Assembly: GCF_902826555.1 (NCBI RefSeq)
Contig: NZ_CADEFI010000013.1
Location: 1 to 50,140, forward strand
Origin: an uncultured Hyphomicrobium sp.
GTDB lineage: Bacteria; Pseudomonadota; Alphaproteobacteria; Rhizobiales; Hyphomicrobiaceae
Length of the DNA: 50,140 nt
Direction of reading: 5' to 3'
Translations under genes and position numbers: made by a program
Notes under the pieces: generated by a model
Database searches by the model: none
The model's input: only the letters and a program-made list of their open reading frames with translations
Told to the model about the DNA's origin: nothing
Part shown: piece after piece, positions 9,467 through 19,066 of the stretch
Position numbering within the stretch: position 1 is the stretch's first letter
Layout of the letters: each line of letters opens with the position of its first letter

Positions 9467-12175
9467 TCAGAAGCGCCTCAAGAGGCGTTCGAGATAGTCG
9501 AGCTCGACGGGAGCGCGCGTTGCCTCGCCGAGGCGGCGGCGCAGCTCCTCGAGAATTTCCCGCGCCCGCTGCACGTCGATCTGATCCGGAACCTTGACGG
9601 ACGTGCCGAGATCCGGTCCCTGCGTGCGCTGCGGGCGGCCGAGCGGATCGCGCGGCGTATCGCCGGACTGGCCATAGCGCTGCGGCATGTTCCGCATCAT
9701 TTCTTGCGCCATGTTCTGCGCGCCTTGACGCATCTGATCGAGCGCGCGCGACTGTTGCTCGGTCGCCTCCTGGAGGTCGCCGCGTCCCAGCGCTTCCTCA
9801 GCACTCTGCATCGCGCCCTCGGCGTCCTGAAGCTGCTGGCTCGACGGGCCGCCCTTCTCGCGCATGTTCTTTTGCATCTGTCCGAGGCGATTCTTCAGCT
9901 CGCGCTGGCGCCGGGTCAGATCTTCGAGACCGCCCTGCCGGTCGTTGCCTTGGCCGAGCTGATCGCCCTGGCCTTGCTGGCCTTGAGCTCCCTGCTGCGG
10001 TTGCCCACGCTGGCCGCGTTGTTGCCCTTGCTGCGACTGACCGGGCGGCGCTCCCGAGCCTTGCCCTCCGCCTGCCTCGCCCATGCCCTTCATGTTGGGA
10101 GGGGGTTTGCGATTGCTGCCGCCTTTACCGCTGTCCTGGGGTTCCTCTCGCTGCTTGCCGAACGTCTCGTCCATGAGCTGCTGCTGGTCACCGACCATGT
10201 TGCCCAGCTCTTCCATCATCTTCATCATCTCTTGGTTGCGCTGCTGCTGCGCCTGGTCCTGCCGGCCAGACTGCAAACGCTCCATGAGATCCTGCATTTC
10301 AGAGAGCATCTGCTGAGCCTGCTCGCGTGAGCCGCTCTTAGCCATCTCCTCGAGATTGCGCATCATGCGCTCGAGATCATCCTGCCCCAGCGTCTGCTGG
10401 TCGGGATTCTGGCCCTCCTGCTGCTGGTTGCCATCGTTCTCTTGCGCAAGCTGCTTCATGAACTCGTTGAGCGCCTGCCTGAGCTCCTGCATCAGGCGCT
10501 TGATCTCCTCTTCGGACGCGCCGTCCTCGAGCGCTTTGGCGAGCTTGTCCTGCGCGTCCTTGAGCGCGCGCTCCGCTTCCGAGAGATCGCCGTCCTCGAT
10601 CTTGAGCGCGATCTGCCACAGCTGATCGACAACGCTCTGAAACGCCGCCCGCGTGCGATCGTTCATGAGCCGGTGGCGCGCCGTCCGAAGTCCGAGATAG
10701 ACTTTCTCGTCGACCGTGAAGGTCTCCGGCCCGAGCGTCAGTGCATCGAGCGCGTGGATCACCGTCGGCCGGTAGCGGCTGTCTTCGAGAAGCTTCTTTC
10801 TCTGCTCGACGATGGCCCGCGCCAGCGGATCTTTGAACTGGCGCTCCGGCAGGATCATCTCGAAGCCCGGGCTCTGTCCGATCTGTCCGGCGACGTCCTT
10901 GGCTTCGAGCGTCATGATGACCTTGCGCCCGGCCCACGGATGCGAGGCCATCTCGAAATATGTGTGCGCCTCGGCCGAGGTCGCATTGGGCTTCGGCAAA
11001 CGCAAATCGAGCCGCGGCGGCCGTATCAACGGCGCGCGCGGGCCGCGAGGCGGTTCCGGTTGAGCCCATGCCGTTTTCGCATCGCGCGGCGGATCGGCGA
11101 GTTTCTTGAGCTTCACGCCCGCAGACGCCACGCCGTAATCGTCCTCGACTTTGTAGGTCAGCTTGAGCGATCCACGCGGCGTAAGCTCCGGCGGCCGCGA
11201 CAGCGAGATCCTGGGAAGCGCGTCCGGCGTCACCACGATCTGCCAGCGCGCAAGCTCCGTTCGGCCGGCCAGCGCACGCACGATGGCCGAGCGCGTCATG
11301 CTGTAGCGCACCTCTTTGAGGTCGCCGACATCCTTGGCGGGATCGGCATCCACACGCTCCACGGCGGACCGTTCGCCGGGCGGAAGCATCGGCTCGACCT
11401 CGATGGCCAGCGGCGTCGACCCCATGCCGCCGGCGCGGACGATGAGCACGCTCTTGGCTGGAACCTCGGGTCCGGATGTCTTGACCGCGCCATCGGCACC
11501 GGCGGGTGGCGCCTTCACGCCACGAGCCCCGTCGGCGAGCATTACCGGAGGCCGACCGGTATAGGCAGGCGGCGTCAGCCACGCGTCGAGGCGGGCTTCC
11601 GACTTCGCCGACGCCGCACCGAAGACGAAGGCGCCGCGCACGCGTTCATAGACGCCGTCTCCAAGCAGCGCTGTCAGGCCCACGAGACCGAGCAGCAGCC
11701 CGGCGCGAACCGCGAACGGATCGAAACGATCGGTCCGGGGCCGCGGCTTGCCGGCCTTGAGCTTGGCGAGCAGCGCGGCCATCCGCGCGCGATGCGCCTG
11801 CCAGATGGCGTGTGTCGCCGGATCCGACGACGGCGCGCTGACGGTATCTTCGTAGGACGTGGCGGGCCGATGCGGCACGCCCGAAACACGCTCGATGCGC
11901 CGGATGGCGTCTTCGCGGGTCGGCCACGTGACGCGCACCATGGACACGAGCGCGGCAGCGAGCGCCAGGCCAAACAGCCCCAGCAGCGCGACGTGCACCA
12001 CCGTCGGCAGCACCGTCCAGAGGCCGGCGTACGACGCCAGCACAAAGGCCGCGAACACGCCGAGAACAACCCAGAGCTTGAGCCAAAGCTGCTCGAGCAC
12101 GATCGCGACACGCGCGCGCCAAACCTTGCGCTCGAACGAGCGGTCGGCTGTCCGGGGTCCCTGATCCATCTCCAT
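9467..12175 (-). CDS. TIGR02302 / DUF4175 family low-complexity membrane protein
   Basis: 902 residues, close to the family's usual 850 or so. Two hydrophobic segments near the N terminus (about 30-52 and 58-80) and a third near 160-180 anchor the protein. A long charged region follows, then coiled-coil-like, Gln/Gly-rich low-complexity sequence (roughly 590-820), with a conserved basic C terminus. The family is restricted to alphaproteobacteria and has no established function. The neighbouring order with lysA, lptM and argH is conserved in this group. A role at the envelope is plausible from the topology but is only inference. Start ATG 12175 is the first Met of the frame; a second lies two codons later. 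Confidence 0.85.
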   Translation of the reverse strand: MEMDQGPRTADRSFERKVWRARVAIVLEQLWLKLWVVLGVFAAFVLASYAGLWTVLPTVVHVALLGLFGLALAAALVSMVRVTWPTREDAIRRIERVSGVPHRPATSYEDTVSAPSSDPATHAIWQAHRARMAALLAKLKAGKPRPRTDRFDPFAVRAGLLLGLVGLTALLGDGVYERVRGAFVFGAASAKSEARLDAWLTPPAYTGRPPVMLADGARGVKAPPAGADGAVKTSGPEVPAKSVLIVRAGGMGSTPLAIEVEPMLPPGERSAVERVDADPAKDVGDLKEVRYSMTRSAIVRALAGRTELARWQIVVTPDALPRISLSRPPELTPRGSLKLTYKVEDDYGVASAGVKLKKLADPPRDAKTAWAQPEPPRGPRAPLIRPPRLDLRLPKPNATSAEAHTYFEMASHPWAGRKVIMTLEAKDVAGQIGQSPGFEMILPERQFKDPLARAIVEQRKKLLEDSRYRPTVIHALDALTLGPETFTVDEKVYLGLRTARHRLMNDRTRAAFQSVVDQLWQIALKIEDGDLSEAERALKDAQDKLAKALEDGASEEEIKRLMQELRQALNEFMKQLAQENDGNQQQEGQNPDQQTLGQDDLERMMRNLEEMAKSGSREQAQQMLSEMQDLMERLQSGRQDQAQQQRNQEMMKMMEELGNMVGDQQQLMDETFGKQREEPQDSGKGGSNRKPPPNMKGMGEAGGGQGSGAPPGQSQQGQQRGQRGQPQQGAQGQQGQGDQLGQGNDRQGGLEDLTRRQRELKNRLGQMQKNMREKGGPSSQQLQDAEGAMQSAEEALGRGDLQEATEQQSRALDQMRQGAQNMAQEMMRNMPQRYGQSGDTPRDPLGRPQRTQGPDLGTSVKVPDQIDVQRAREILEELRRRLGEATRAPVELDYLERLLRRF

Positions 12176-12310
12176 GGGCCGAGCCTAGCATGGGCGAACA
12201 GCGCCCTTCATTAAAATCCGCTAACGTTCCCCATGGCACGCGCGATCCGGAAGCGCCGCTAAGCGCCTAGAAAATCGCGGAACTTGTGCTCCTCGCGGAC
12301 ATGCGTGCGT

Positions 12311-12326
12311 CCCGACCTATGTCGGG
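12311..12326 (-). terminator. small hairpin downstream of lysA
   Basis: CCCGAC / GTCGGG with a 4-base loop lies 52 bp beyond the lysA stop, in the 202-bp gap before the TIGR02302 gene. There is no T run in the lysA direction, so a weak or Rho-assisted end, or none, is possible. Nothing else was recognised in this gap. Confidence 0.25.
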
Positions 12327-12377
12327 AAAACGTCACGGCGGAGCCATGCTTCGCATCACGGCATCGAGGGCGTATCG

Positions 12378-13649
12378 CTAGCCCGCGAGCCAGGACGGCA
12401 GGCGGTCGAGGCCGATCAGGTCGTCATAGGACGGGCGCGGCCGCACGACGGCAAACTCGTGCCCATTGACCAGCACCTCCGGCACCAGCAGCCGCGTATT
12501 GTACGTCGACGACATCACCGCCCCATAGGCGCCGGCCGTCATAACCGCGACCAGCTCCTCGGCTTCGAAGGCGGGCAGCTCCCGCTCCACCGCGAGATAG
12601 TCGCCCGTCTCGCACACCGGTCCCACGATATCCTGCATCACACGCGGGCCGGACAGGCGCGACATCAGCACCGGCCACACCTCGTGATAGGCTTCGTAAA
12701 GCGTCGGCCGGATAAGGTCGTTCATGGCCGCGTCCACGATCGTGAACCGCTTTCCGGCCCCGTCTTTCACGTACAGCACGCGCGTGACGAGAAGGCCCGC
12801 ATTGCCGACGATCATGCGGCCCGGCTCGAGATAGATCCGCGCCCCGAGATCGCCGAGCGTCTCGCGCACCAGCATCGCGTACTCGTCCGGATGCGGCGGC
12901 ACCTCGTTCGAGCCGCGATACGGCACGCCGAGCCCACCGCCGATGTCGAGATGATGGATCGCGTGTCCCTCGCGCCGAAGCTCGAGCGCGAGATCGCGCA
13001 TCAGCCGGAACGCATCGCGGAACGGCGCCAGATCCGTAATCTGGCTGCCGATATGCATGTGGATGCCCGACACGTCGAGCCCCGGCAAACGTCGCGCCTT
13101 CTCATAGAGGGGAATGGCAGCGAGATAGGGAATGCCGAACTTGTTCTCGCTCTTTCCCGTCGAGATCTTGGCGTGCGTCTTGGCGTCGACATCCGGATTG
13201 ACGCGGATCGCCACCCGCGCCTGAACGCCGGCCCCTTCCGCAACCTCGGAGAGCGCCACGAGCTCCGGCTCGCTTTCGACGTTGAAGCTGAAGATTCCCT
13301 CCGAAAGGGCGTACGCCATCTCCTCGCGCGATTTGCCGACCCCGGCGAAGATGATTTTCTCCGCCGGCACCCCGGCCGCCCGTGCACGCCGAAGTTCGCC
13401 CTCGGAAACGACATCCATGCCGGCCCCGAGACGAGCCATGGTCTTGAGCACGGCCTGGTTGGAGTTGGACTTCACCGCAAAGCAGATGACCGCGTCCTGT
13501 CCGGCGAAAGCCTCGGCCAGCACCCGATAGTGTCGCTCGAGCGTCGCCGTGGAGTAGCAGTAGAACGGCGTTCCGACCTCGACCGCCAGCCGCGGAAGGG
13601 GGATGTCCTCGGCGTGCAGCACGCCGTCTCTGTAGTCGAAATGGTGCAT
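12378..13649 (-). CDS. lysA: diaminopimelate decarboxylase
   Basis: Final step of lysine biosynthesis: meso-2,6-diaminopimelate to L-lysine, in the cytoplasm with PLP. 423 residues, typical length. The fold-III alanine-racemase-like barrel shows the PLP lysine in CFAVKSNSN, the glycine-rich phosphate site HLDIGGGLGVPY, and the CETGDYLA motif, whose Cys acts from the partner subunit of the dimer. The start MHHFDYRDG is the usual N terminus of alphaproteobacterial LysA. It lies downstream of argH and lptM on the same strand. dapD and dapE, earlier steps of the same pathway, are 3-7 kb away on the other strand. Confidence 0.96.
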   Translation of the reverse strand: MHHFDYRDGVLHAEDIPLPRLAVEVGTPFYCYSTATLERHYRVLAEAFAGQDAVICFAVKSNSNQAVLKTMARLGAGMDVVSEGELRRARAAGVPAEKIIFAGVGKSREEMAYALSEGIFSFNVESEPELVALSEVAEGAGVQARVAIRVNPDVDAKTHAKISTGKSENKFGIPYLAAIPLYEKARRLPGLDVSGIHMHIGSQITDLAPFRDAFRLMRDLALELRREGHAIHHLDIGGGLGVPYRGSNEVPPHPDEYAMLVRETLGDLGARIYLEPGRMIVGNAGLLVTRVLYVKDGAGKRFTIVDAAMNDLIRPTLYEAYHEVWPVLMSRLSGPRVMQDIVGPVCETGDYLAVERELPAFEAEELVAVMTAGAYGAVMSSTYNTRLLVPEVLVNGHEFAVVRPRPSYDDLIGLDRLPSWLAG

Positions 13650-13780
13650 GGGCGAGGCGCGTCCGGGCTAGACAGGAATCGCTTCGGGCCCTCGAGCCCA
13701 AGCGGCGACGCACCTATAGCGGCAGGAGCCACCGTCTTGAAAGCGGGAAAGGCGAATTCGCCGGGCGTACGACGCCAGAG

Positions 13781-13981
13781 CTAGCGCAGCAGGCCGTCCA
13801 GGACGAAGCCCTTGTGCGGCTTGGGCGCGGCGCCCTCGGGCTTGCCCTCGCCCGACTGGGCCTCGGCCGTCGGCTCGGCCTTGGCTTCCTGCGGGCTTTC
13901 GAGACCGCCACGCACGCCACAGGCGCTGAGCGTGAACGCCAGCGCGGAAGCGGCCATGGCAGCGCGGATAAAACGCGTCAT
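13781..13981 (-). CDS. lptM: small lipoprotein, LptM/YifL-like
   Basis: 66-residue lipoprotein. A signal peptide with lipobox LSAC (Cys about residue 21) precedes the short conserved CGVRGGLE stretch and a Pro/Glu/Lys-rich tail ending in KPHKGFVLDGLLR. Small lipoproteins in this position between argH and lysA are a standing feature of proteobacterial genomes. In E. coli, LptM (YifL) helps oxidative maturation of the LPS translocon LptD. The functional transfer to this species is inference. The 131 bp between it and lysA hold no recognisable gene. Confidence 0.8.
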   Translation of the reverse strand: MTRFIRAAMAASALAFTLSACGVRGGLESPQEAKAEPTAEAQSGEGKPEGAAPKPHKGFVLDGLLR

Positions 13982-14053
13982 CTCGATCTAACCTCAAGCC
14001 TACCCGGCAAAACCGCGGAGGATCCGACGGCTAACAGGGAAACCGGGCGGATT

Positions 14054-15463
14054 TTAGCGCCCGGCGCCCTCCTTTTCCAAGCGCCGAGCCCACGCCCGCG
14101 CCATTTTCGCGACGTTCTGTGGCGAAGTTCCCCCATAGCTCCTCCGTGATTTTACGGAATTCTCCACGGAAAGAACAGAGTAAACGGCGTCCGAGATCTT
14201 CGGCTCGATGGCCCGCATGGCGTCGAGCGGCACTTTTTCGAGCTCCAATCCCCGCTCCTCGGCCGCCTTCACGATGGCTCCGGTCACGTGGTGGGCGTCC
14301 CGGAACGGCATTTTGAGCTCCCGGACCAGCCAATCGGCGAGATCGGTCGCCGTCGAGTACCCGCGGCCTGCCGCAGCCCGCATGGCCTCCTTGTTGGGCT
14401 CGAGATCCCCGACCATGCCTGCCATCGCCGCCAGCGCCAGCCGGAGCGATGCCAGCGCATCGAAGGTCGCTTCCTTGTCCTCCTGCATGTCCTTCGAGTA
14501 GGCGAGCGGCAGCCCTTTCATGACCATCAGAAGACCTTGGAACGCCGCGGCGATGCGGCCGACCTTGGCCCGCACCAGCTCGGCAGCATCCGGATTGCGC
14601 TTCTGCGGCATGATCGACGAGCCGGTCGTGAAGCGGTCGGAAAGCCGGATGAAACCGAACTGCGGCGTCATCCAGAGCACGATCTCCTCGGCGAAGCGTG
14701 ACAGGTGCACGGCCGTGATCGCAGCCGCCGCCAGCACCTCGAGCGCGAAATCCCGATCCGCCACTCCGTCGAGCGAATTGGCCATCGGCCGGTCGAAGCC
14801 CAGCACCTCGGCCGTCTTGGCGCGGTCGATCGGGAACGACGTTCCGGCCAGCGCCGCCGAGCCCAGCGGACATTCGTTGAGCCGGCGGCGGGCATCCACG
14901 AAGCGCCCCCGGTCGCGCCCGAGCATCTCGACATAGGCCAGGAGATGATGGCCGAACGTCACCGGCTGCGCAGGCTGCAGATGCGTGAAGCCCGGCATCA
15001 CCGTCGCCGCGTGCGTCTCGGCCTTCGCCACCAGCGCCGCCTGCAGGTCCCCGATAGTCCGCACGATGCCGTCCGCAGCATCCCTGACGAACAGCCGGAA
15101 ATCGGTCGCCACCTGATCGTTGCGCGAGCGTGCCGTATGCAGCCGTCCGGCCGGCGCGCCGATCAGCTCCTTGAGCCGGCTCTCGACGTTCATGTGCACG
15201 TCTTCGAGCGCCCGCGAGAAGGTGAAGCTGCCGTCCGCGATCTCGGCAGCCACTTGGTCGAGCCCCCTCAGGATCTCGCGCGCATCGCTCTTCGTGATGA
15301 TCCCAGTCTCGCCCAGCATCGCCGCGTGCGCCTTGGAGCCGCGGATGTCTTGCGGTGCAAGCTCCTTGTCGAAGGAGATCGAGACATTTATCTCCTCCAT
15401 GATCTCGGCGGGCGAGGCAGCGAACCGGCCACCCCACATCTTGTTGGCGTTTTTCTCTGTCAC
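14054..15463 (-). CDS. argH: argininosuccinate lyase
   Basis: Splits argininosuccinate into arginine and fumarate, the last step of arginine synthesis. 469 residues from GTG 15463, which has GGAGGG eight bases upstream; ATG 15439 (MWGGRF) is the alternative. The open frame runs on to 15664, but that would cover the divergent tlpA start, so the extension is rejected. The fumarase/aspartase signature [12 protein letters not shown] is intact with its catalytic Ser and Lys. TARSRNDQ and HTHLQ-type (FTHLQPAQP) motifs are also visible. Only 43 bp separate it from divergent tlpA, so the two promoters must overlap or abut. Confidence 0.95.
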   Translation of the reverse strand: MTEKNANKMWGGRFAASPAEIMEEINVSISFDKELAPQDIRGSKAHAAMLGETGIITKSDAREILRGLDQVAAEIADGSFTFSRALEDVHMNVESRLKELIGAPAGRLHTARSRNDQVATDFRLFVRDAADGIVRTIGDLQAALVAKAETHAATVMPGFTHLQPAQPVTFGHHLLAYVEMLGRDRGRFVDARRRLNECPLGSAALAGTSFPIDRAKTAEVLGFDRPMANSLDGVADRDFALEVLAAAAITAVHLSRFAEEIVLWMTPQFGFIRLSDRFTTGSSIMPQKRNPDAAELVRAKVGRIAAAFQGLLMVMKGLPLAYSKDMQEDKEATFDALASLRLALAAMAGMVGDLEPNKEAMRAAAGRGYSTATDLADWLVRELKMPFRDAHHVTGAIVKAAEERGLELEKVPLDAMRAIEPKISDAVYSVLSVENSVKSRRSYGGTSPQNVAKMARAWARRLEKEGAGR

Positions 15464-15506
15464 GGGACGGGCCCTCCGCGAGACCCTGACGATCGGAAGT
15501 AGTAAA

Positions 15507-16169
15507 ATGAACAACGACACCCCGACCGGCGCGCCCGGAACGAGCTTCGCGACCGTGGTGGCCCTGGCCGCCCTAGCGGCTCTTGTCGGCTTTGCGGCGG
15601 TATACGGCACGCTTGGCCGGCCTGACAACACCGCCGGCTCCGAAACTGCGGCCCCGGCCCCCAAAAAGGAGACCGCCGACGCTTCCGCCCACCGCCGCGC
15701 GCCCGGCCTTCCGGCTTTCGTCTACAAGAAGACGCCCGAGCCCATCGGAGAGGTTAATTTCGTCGATAGCACCGGAGCACCGAGGACCCTCAAGGACTTC
15801 CGCGGCAAAACGGTGCTTTTGAACCTCTGGGCCACCTGGTGCGCACCCTGTCGCGAGGAGATGCCGTCGCTGGACCGGCTGCAGCAGGACTTGGGCTCCG
15901 ACAAGTTCCAGGTGGTCGCGCTCGCCGTCGACCGCACCGGGCTCGAGGCCGCCCGCAAGTTTCTTGACGGCATCAACGTGAAATCGCTTGCACTCTATGC
16001 CGATCCGACCACGCGCTCGGGATCGGCGCTCAGGGCTGTCGGCATGCCGACGACCATCCTGATTGACCCTGAAGGCCGCGAGATCGGACGCTTGCCGGGC
16101 CCCGCGGAATGGGATTCCGAGGCCGCAAAGCACCTCGTGTCGGAAACCTTGGGAACCGCCGCGAACTAG
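15507..16169 (+). CDS. tlpA: TlpA-like membrane-anchored thiol:disulfide oxidoreductase
   Basis: 220 residues: one N-terminal membrane anchor (about 13-34), a Pro/Ala linker and a periplasmic thioredoxin fold with the redox pair WCAPC at 111-115 and the cis-Pro region GMPTT. TlpA of Bradyrhizobium reduces the copper chaperone ScoI and the CoxB subunit during cytochrome oxidase assembly; the same role is likely here. The frame is open upstream through argH antisense sequence, but ATG 15507 is the only start that begins with the anchor. Divergent neighbour: argH. The last 4 bp overlap the end of the convergent coiled-coil gene. Confidence 0.88.
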   Translation: MNNDTPTGAPGTSFATVVALAALAALVGFAAVYGTLGRPDNTAGSETAAPAPKKETADASAHRRAPGLPAFVYKKTPEPIGEVNFVDSTGAPRTLKDFRGKTVLLNLWATWCAPCREEMPSLDRLQQDLGSDKFQVVALAVDRTGLEAARKFLDGINVKSLALYADPTTRSGSALRAVGMPTTILIDPEGREIGRLPGPAEWDSEAAKHLVSETLGTAAN

Positions 16170-16657
16170 AACACGCGCCCGGCGAACAGCGCGCCGGCCG
16201 TCACCGCGACGAGGCCGATCACGACTCCACTGGCCTGCAACCACCCCGCAAACCGCGCGCTGCGTGTCAGCGACGCCGAAATCTCGGCAAGCTTGCGGTC
16301 GACCGCGATGAAGCTCCGGTACGTAAGCGCAGCATATTCGGAGCGCGGCCCTTCGATTGCATCGAGACGGCCACGCGTATCCTTCACCTGCCTGATGATC
16401 TCATCGAGCTTATAGTCTCTTGAGTTCCTGAGACTTTCCGCAAGCGCTTGCAGGCGGCTCGCCTGTTGCGCATGCTCGATCAGCTCCGCGACGCGCGCCT
16501 TGAGCGCTTCCTCGCGTTGCTCGAGCCGCTCGATCTTTGCCGTCAGGCGATCGAGTGTGACGGCGGTCTCAGCGATGTAGCTGTCGCGTCCATTCCACGG
16601 GCCTGCCGTGACGACGCTGTTCGGGCCTCTGGCACCGAGATCCTGGGTTCTTCCCAC
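16166..16657 (-). CDS. coiled-coil protein with C-terminal membrane anchor
   Basis: Unrecognised small protein (163 residues). Start GTG 16657 is chosen because AAAGGGG lies eight bases upstream; the frame could extend to 16735. From about residue 30 to 120 the sequence has the charged heptad look of a coiled coil (KIERLEQREEALKARVAEL and on), and the last about 25 residues are a single hydrophobic segment ending in AGRVF. It therefore looks like a tail-anchored inner-membrane protein with a cytoplasmic rod. It overlaps the 3' end of tlpA by 4 bp on the other strand. No functional link is evident. Confidence 0.6.
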   Translation of the reverse strand: MGRTQDLGARGPNSVVTAGPWNGRDSYIAETAVTLDRLTAKIERLEQREEALKARVAELIEHAQQASRLQALAESLRNSRDYKLDEIIRQVKDTRGRLDAIEGPRSEYAALTYRSFIAVDRKLAEISASLTRSARFAGWLQASGVVIGLVAVTAGALFAGRVF

Positions 16658-16886
16658 TGAGATGACCCCTTTACGCAATACAAAATTCGCTCTCGTGCAC
16701 GGGCGTCGGCGCGCGACCGCCCCGACCGGCCACATCCGTAAGATTAGACCAATCGTGTTAACGCCAGGTTTGCCGTGCGCTGAATGCCCTAAGGATCTTG
16801 GAGCGGACGCCGCCTGATCATTGACAAGCCCCCGGCCGGACCGCCAAGAACGCCTCCGGACAAGAAAATTAGGGGCATGACCGCAA

Positions 16887-17723
16887 ATGAGCGACCTTCA
16901 ATCGACAATCGAGGCGGCCTGGGAAACCCGCGATGGCATCACCGCCGCAACCAAAGGCCCCGTGCGCGACGCCGTGGACGCCGCCCTCGAAGCGCTCGAC
17001 AAGGGTGAAGCCCGCGTCGCCGAGAAGAAGGGCGGCGAATGGGTTGTTAATCAATGGCTGAAGAAGGCCGTCCTGCTGTCGTTCCGTCTCGAGGACATGA
17101 GCCTCATTTCGGGTGGCCCCGCCGGCTCGTTCTATTGGGACAAGGTGCCCCCCAAGTTCGAGGGCTGGACCGCCGATGACTTCAAGAAGGGCGGCTTCCG
17201 CGTGCTGCCGGGCGCCATTGTTCGCCGCTCGGCCTATATCGCCCCCGGCGCCGTCCTGCTTCCGGCTTTCGTCAACCTGGGCGCCCGCGTGGACTCCGGC
17301 ACCATGGTCGACACCTGGGCCACCGTCGGCTCCTGCGCCCAGATCGGCAAGAACTGCCACATCTCGGGCGGCGCCGGCATCGGCGGCGTACTGGAGCCCT
17401 TACAGGCCGGCCCGGTCATCATCGAGGACAACTGCTTCATCGGCGCCCGCGCCGAGGTGGCCGAAGGTGTTCAGGTCGGCGAGGGCTCGGTGCTCTCCAT
17501 GGGCGTCTATCTCGGCGCCTCCACGACCATTATCGACCGCGCCACCGGAGAGAAGCACTTCGGCAAGGTTCCGCCTTACTCGGTCGTCGTCTCCGGATCC
17601 ATGCCGGGCAAGCCCCTTCCCAACGGCGAGCCGGGCCCGAACCTCTATTGTGCCGTCATCGTCAAGCGCGTCGACGAGAAGACCCGCTCCAAAACCTCCA
17701 TCAACGAGCTTCTGCGCGACTGA
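16887..17723 (+). CDS. dapD: 2,3,4,5-tetrahydropyridine-2,6-dicarboxylate N-succinyltransferase
   Basis: Succinyl-CoA-dependent acyl transfer to tetrahydrodipicolinate in the succinylase branch of lysine/DAP synthesis. 278 residues, normal for the family. The helical N-terminal domain (1-100) precedes a left-handed beta-helix of hexapeptide repeats (about 105-225; [20 protein letters not shown] and GVYLGAST are typical) and a short C-terminal domain. AGGGG stands 11 bases before ATG 16887. The 229 bp upstream must hold its promoter; no sharp motif was recognised there. Its partner dapE lies 1.3 kb downstream on the same strand with two membrane-protein genes between. Confidence 0.96.
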   Translation: MSDLQSTIEAAWETRDGITAATKGPVRDAVDAALEALDKGEARVAEKKGGEWVVNQWLKKAVLLSFRLEDMSLISGGPAGSFYWDKVPPKFEGWTADDFKKGGFRVLPGAIVRRSAYIAPGAVLLPAFVNLGARVDSGTMVDTWATVGSCAQIGKNCHISGGAGIGGVLEPLQAGPVIIEDNCFIGARAEVAEGVQVGEGSVLSMGVYLGASTTIIDRATGEKHFGKVPPYSVVVSGSMPGKPLPNGEPGPNLYCAVIVKRVDEKTRSKTSINELLRD

Positions 17724-17732
17724 CCCGTCATT

Positions 17733-17759
17733 CCCTCTCCCCGCTTTGCGGGGAGAGGG
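17733..17759 (+). repeat. REP-like palindrome / candidate terminator after dapD
   Basis: A perfect 12-bp stem (CCCTCTCCCCGC with its complement) and a 3-base loop begin 10 bp after the dapD stop and are followed by GTTAGGGTAAGAGG. This combination resembles a family of short palindromic repeats scattered through many alphaproteobacterial genomes. It may also end or stabilise the dapD transcript. No T run follows. Confidence 0.55.
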
Positions 17760-17794
17760 TTAGGGTAAGAGGCAGCCACGTCGACGGGCCCGCC

Positions 17795-18520
17795 ATGTAT
17801 CACACGCTCGATCCCGACAAGATCATCAGCACGCTGGAGACGCTCGCCCGCCGCATCGGCGAGCGCTTCCCCGGCTCCGGGCTCGAGCGTGTCGGCCGCA
17901 ACCTGATCGAGATCACGCAGCGCACCTCCGCCGGCATCGCCGACATCGCCACCCCCAATTACACGCTACGTATCCTTGCCGGCCTCGTCATTGGCGGGGG
18001 TATCGCGTTGATGGCCTGGCTCGCCTGGAAGGCACGCGGGCTCGAGACCTCGGCCGAGTTGACGAACATCATGCAGGGCGTCGACTCGGCAACCAGCCTG
18101 ATCATCGTCTTCGCCGGCCTTGCGCTGTTCATATGGTCGCTCGAGGGCCGCTGGCGCCGCGACCGGGCGCTGAAATCCCTCCACGAGGTGCGCTCGATCA
18201 TCCACGTCATCGACATGCACCAACTCACCAAGGATCCGAGCGCGCTCGGCGCGCCGCGCACGTCGTCCTCGCCTAACCGGGGCATGACACCTAACGAGCT
18301 ATTGCGCTACCTCGGCTATTGCTCGGAGCTCCTCGCGCTGGCGAGCAAAGTCGCTGCTCTCTACGGCGACAAACTGCGCGATCCGGCGATCCTCGATGCC
18401 GTAGGCGACATCGAGCGGCTGACGGCGCACATGAGTCAGAAGATCTGGCAGAAGATCGAGCTGATCCAGGACCGCATGCCGACCCGCCCGGCGAGCGACG
18501 CATTGGGGCCTCGCAGCTGA
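17795..18520 (+). CDS. conserved membrane protein with two transmembrane segments
   Basis: 241 residues from ATG 17795; the open frame reaches back into dapD, but that part is shadow sequence. The N-terminal about 55 residues are amphipathic, two membrane helices lie at about 57-78 and 99-117, and a C-terminal cytoplasmic domain of about 120 residues contains HEVRSIIHVIDMHQLTKDP, NELLRYLGYCSELLALASK and a helical tail. The C-terminal part looks helical and soluble, perhaps a scaffold. I do not recognise a named family. It sits between dapD and DUF805/dapE on one strand. Confidence 0.7.
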   Translation: MYHTLDPDKIISTLETLARRIGERFPGSGLERVGRNLIEITQRTSAGIADIATPNYTLRILAGLVIGGGIALMAWLAWKARGLETSAELTNIMQGVDSATSLIIVFAGLALFIWSLEGRWRRDRALKSLHEVRSIIHVIDMHQLTKDPSALGAPRTSSSPNRGMTPNELLRYLGYCSELLALASKVAALYGDKLRDPAILDAVGDIERLTAHMSQKIWQKIELIQDRMPTRPASDALGPRS

Positions 18521-18529
18521 GAACGGCGC

Positions 18530-18979
18530 ATGCGACTTTTGCCGCTCCTGACCACGTTTCGCGGACGCATCAGCCGTAAGCCCTGGTGGATCGGATTGAT
18601 CGTTTTCGCGGTGCTGAACATCGGCGGCGGCTTGATCCTGAACCCCGAATATTTCACCGCTGAAGACATCCCGCCGGCGAATGTGCCCGACACCATCTGG
18701 CAGTTGATGCTGCTCTTCCCGCTCACGGCCATCACCGTCAAACGCTGCAACGACCGCGATTGGCCCTCCTGGGTCGCCCCCGCCTCCACTGCAGCCAACG
18801 CGCTCAATCTGGTTGCGCCGTACGCCGGCTTCGAGATCGGCTTCGGCGCTCGGGGTGCCGGCGGCGTGGTATTCTGGATCATCGCCGTCATTGTGCTGGC
18901 CGTGGTCATCGACAACGGCTTCGTTCGCGGCGCCGATGGCCCGAACCGCCACGGCCCCGATCCGCTTGCCCTGGCTTAG
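18530..18979 (+). CDS. DUF805 family inner-membrane protein
   Basis: 149 residues with three to four hydrophobic segments (about 18-36, 56-70, 84-100, 112-130). The family hallmarks are all visible: FRGRISRKPWW near the start, KRCNDRDWPSW after the second segment (the KRxHDxxxSGW motif, here with Asn for His), and DGPNRHGPDPLA at the end. The function of DUF805 is unknown. It begins 9 bp after the preceding gene, so the two are very probably co-transcribed. Confidence 0.82.
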   Translation: MRLLPLLTTFRGRISRKPWWIGLIVFAVLNIGGGLILNPEYFTAEDIPPANVPDTIWQLMLLFPLTAITVKRCNDRDWPSWVAPASTAANALNLVAPYAGFEIGFGARGAGGVVFWIIAVIVLAVVIDNGFVRGADGPNRHGPDPLALA

Positions 18980-19066
18980 TCACATCGAGGCCCGCCCGAA
19001 GGCTGTGATTGCGGTTGCGGGCCCGAGCGTCTATGTCTCGCGCTGGATTTTCGCAACAGCCGCCCG

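Noticed and set aside
10442-12214. 590-codon plus-strand open frame
   Set aside because: Antisense to the TIGR02302 gene; Arg/His-rich shadow composition and no recognisable domain.
12459-13784. 441-codon plus-strand open frame
   Set aside because: Antisense to lysA, Arg/His-rich, no domain.
15464-15664. N-terminal extension of argH
   Set aside because: It would overlap the divergent tlpA start; a GTG with a good ribosome site at 15463 gives the usual protein length.
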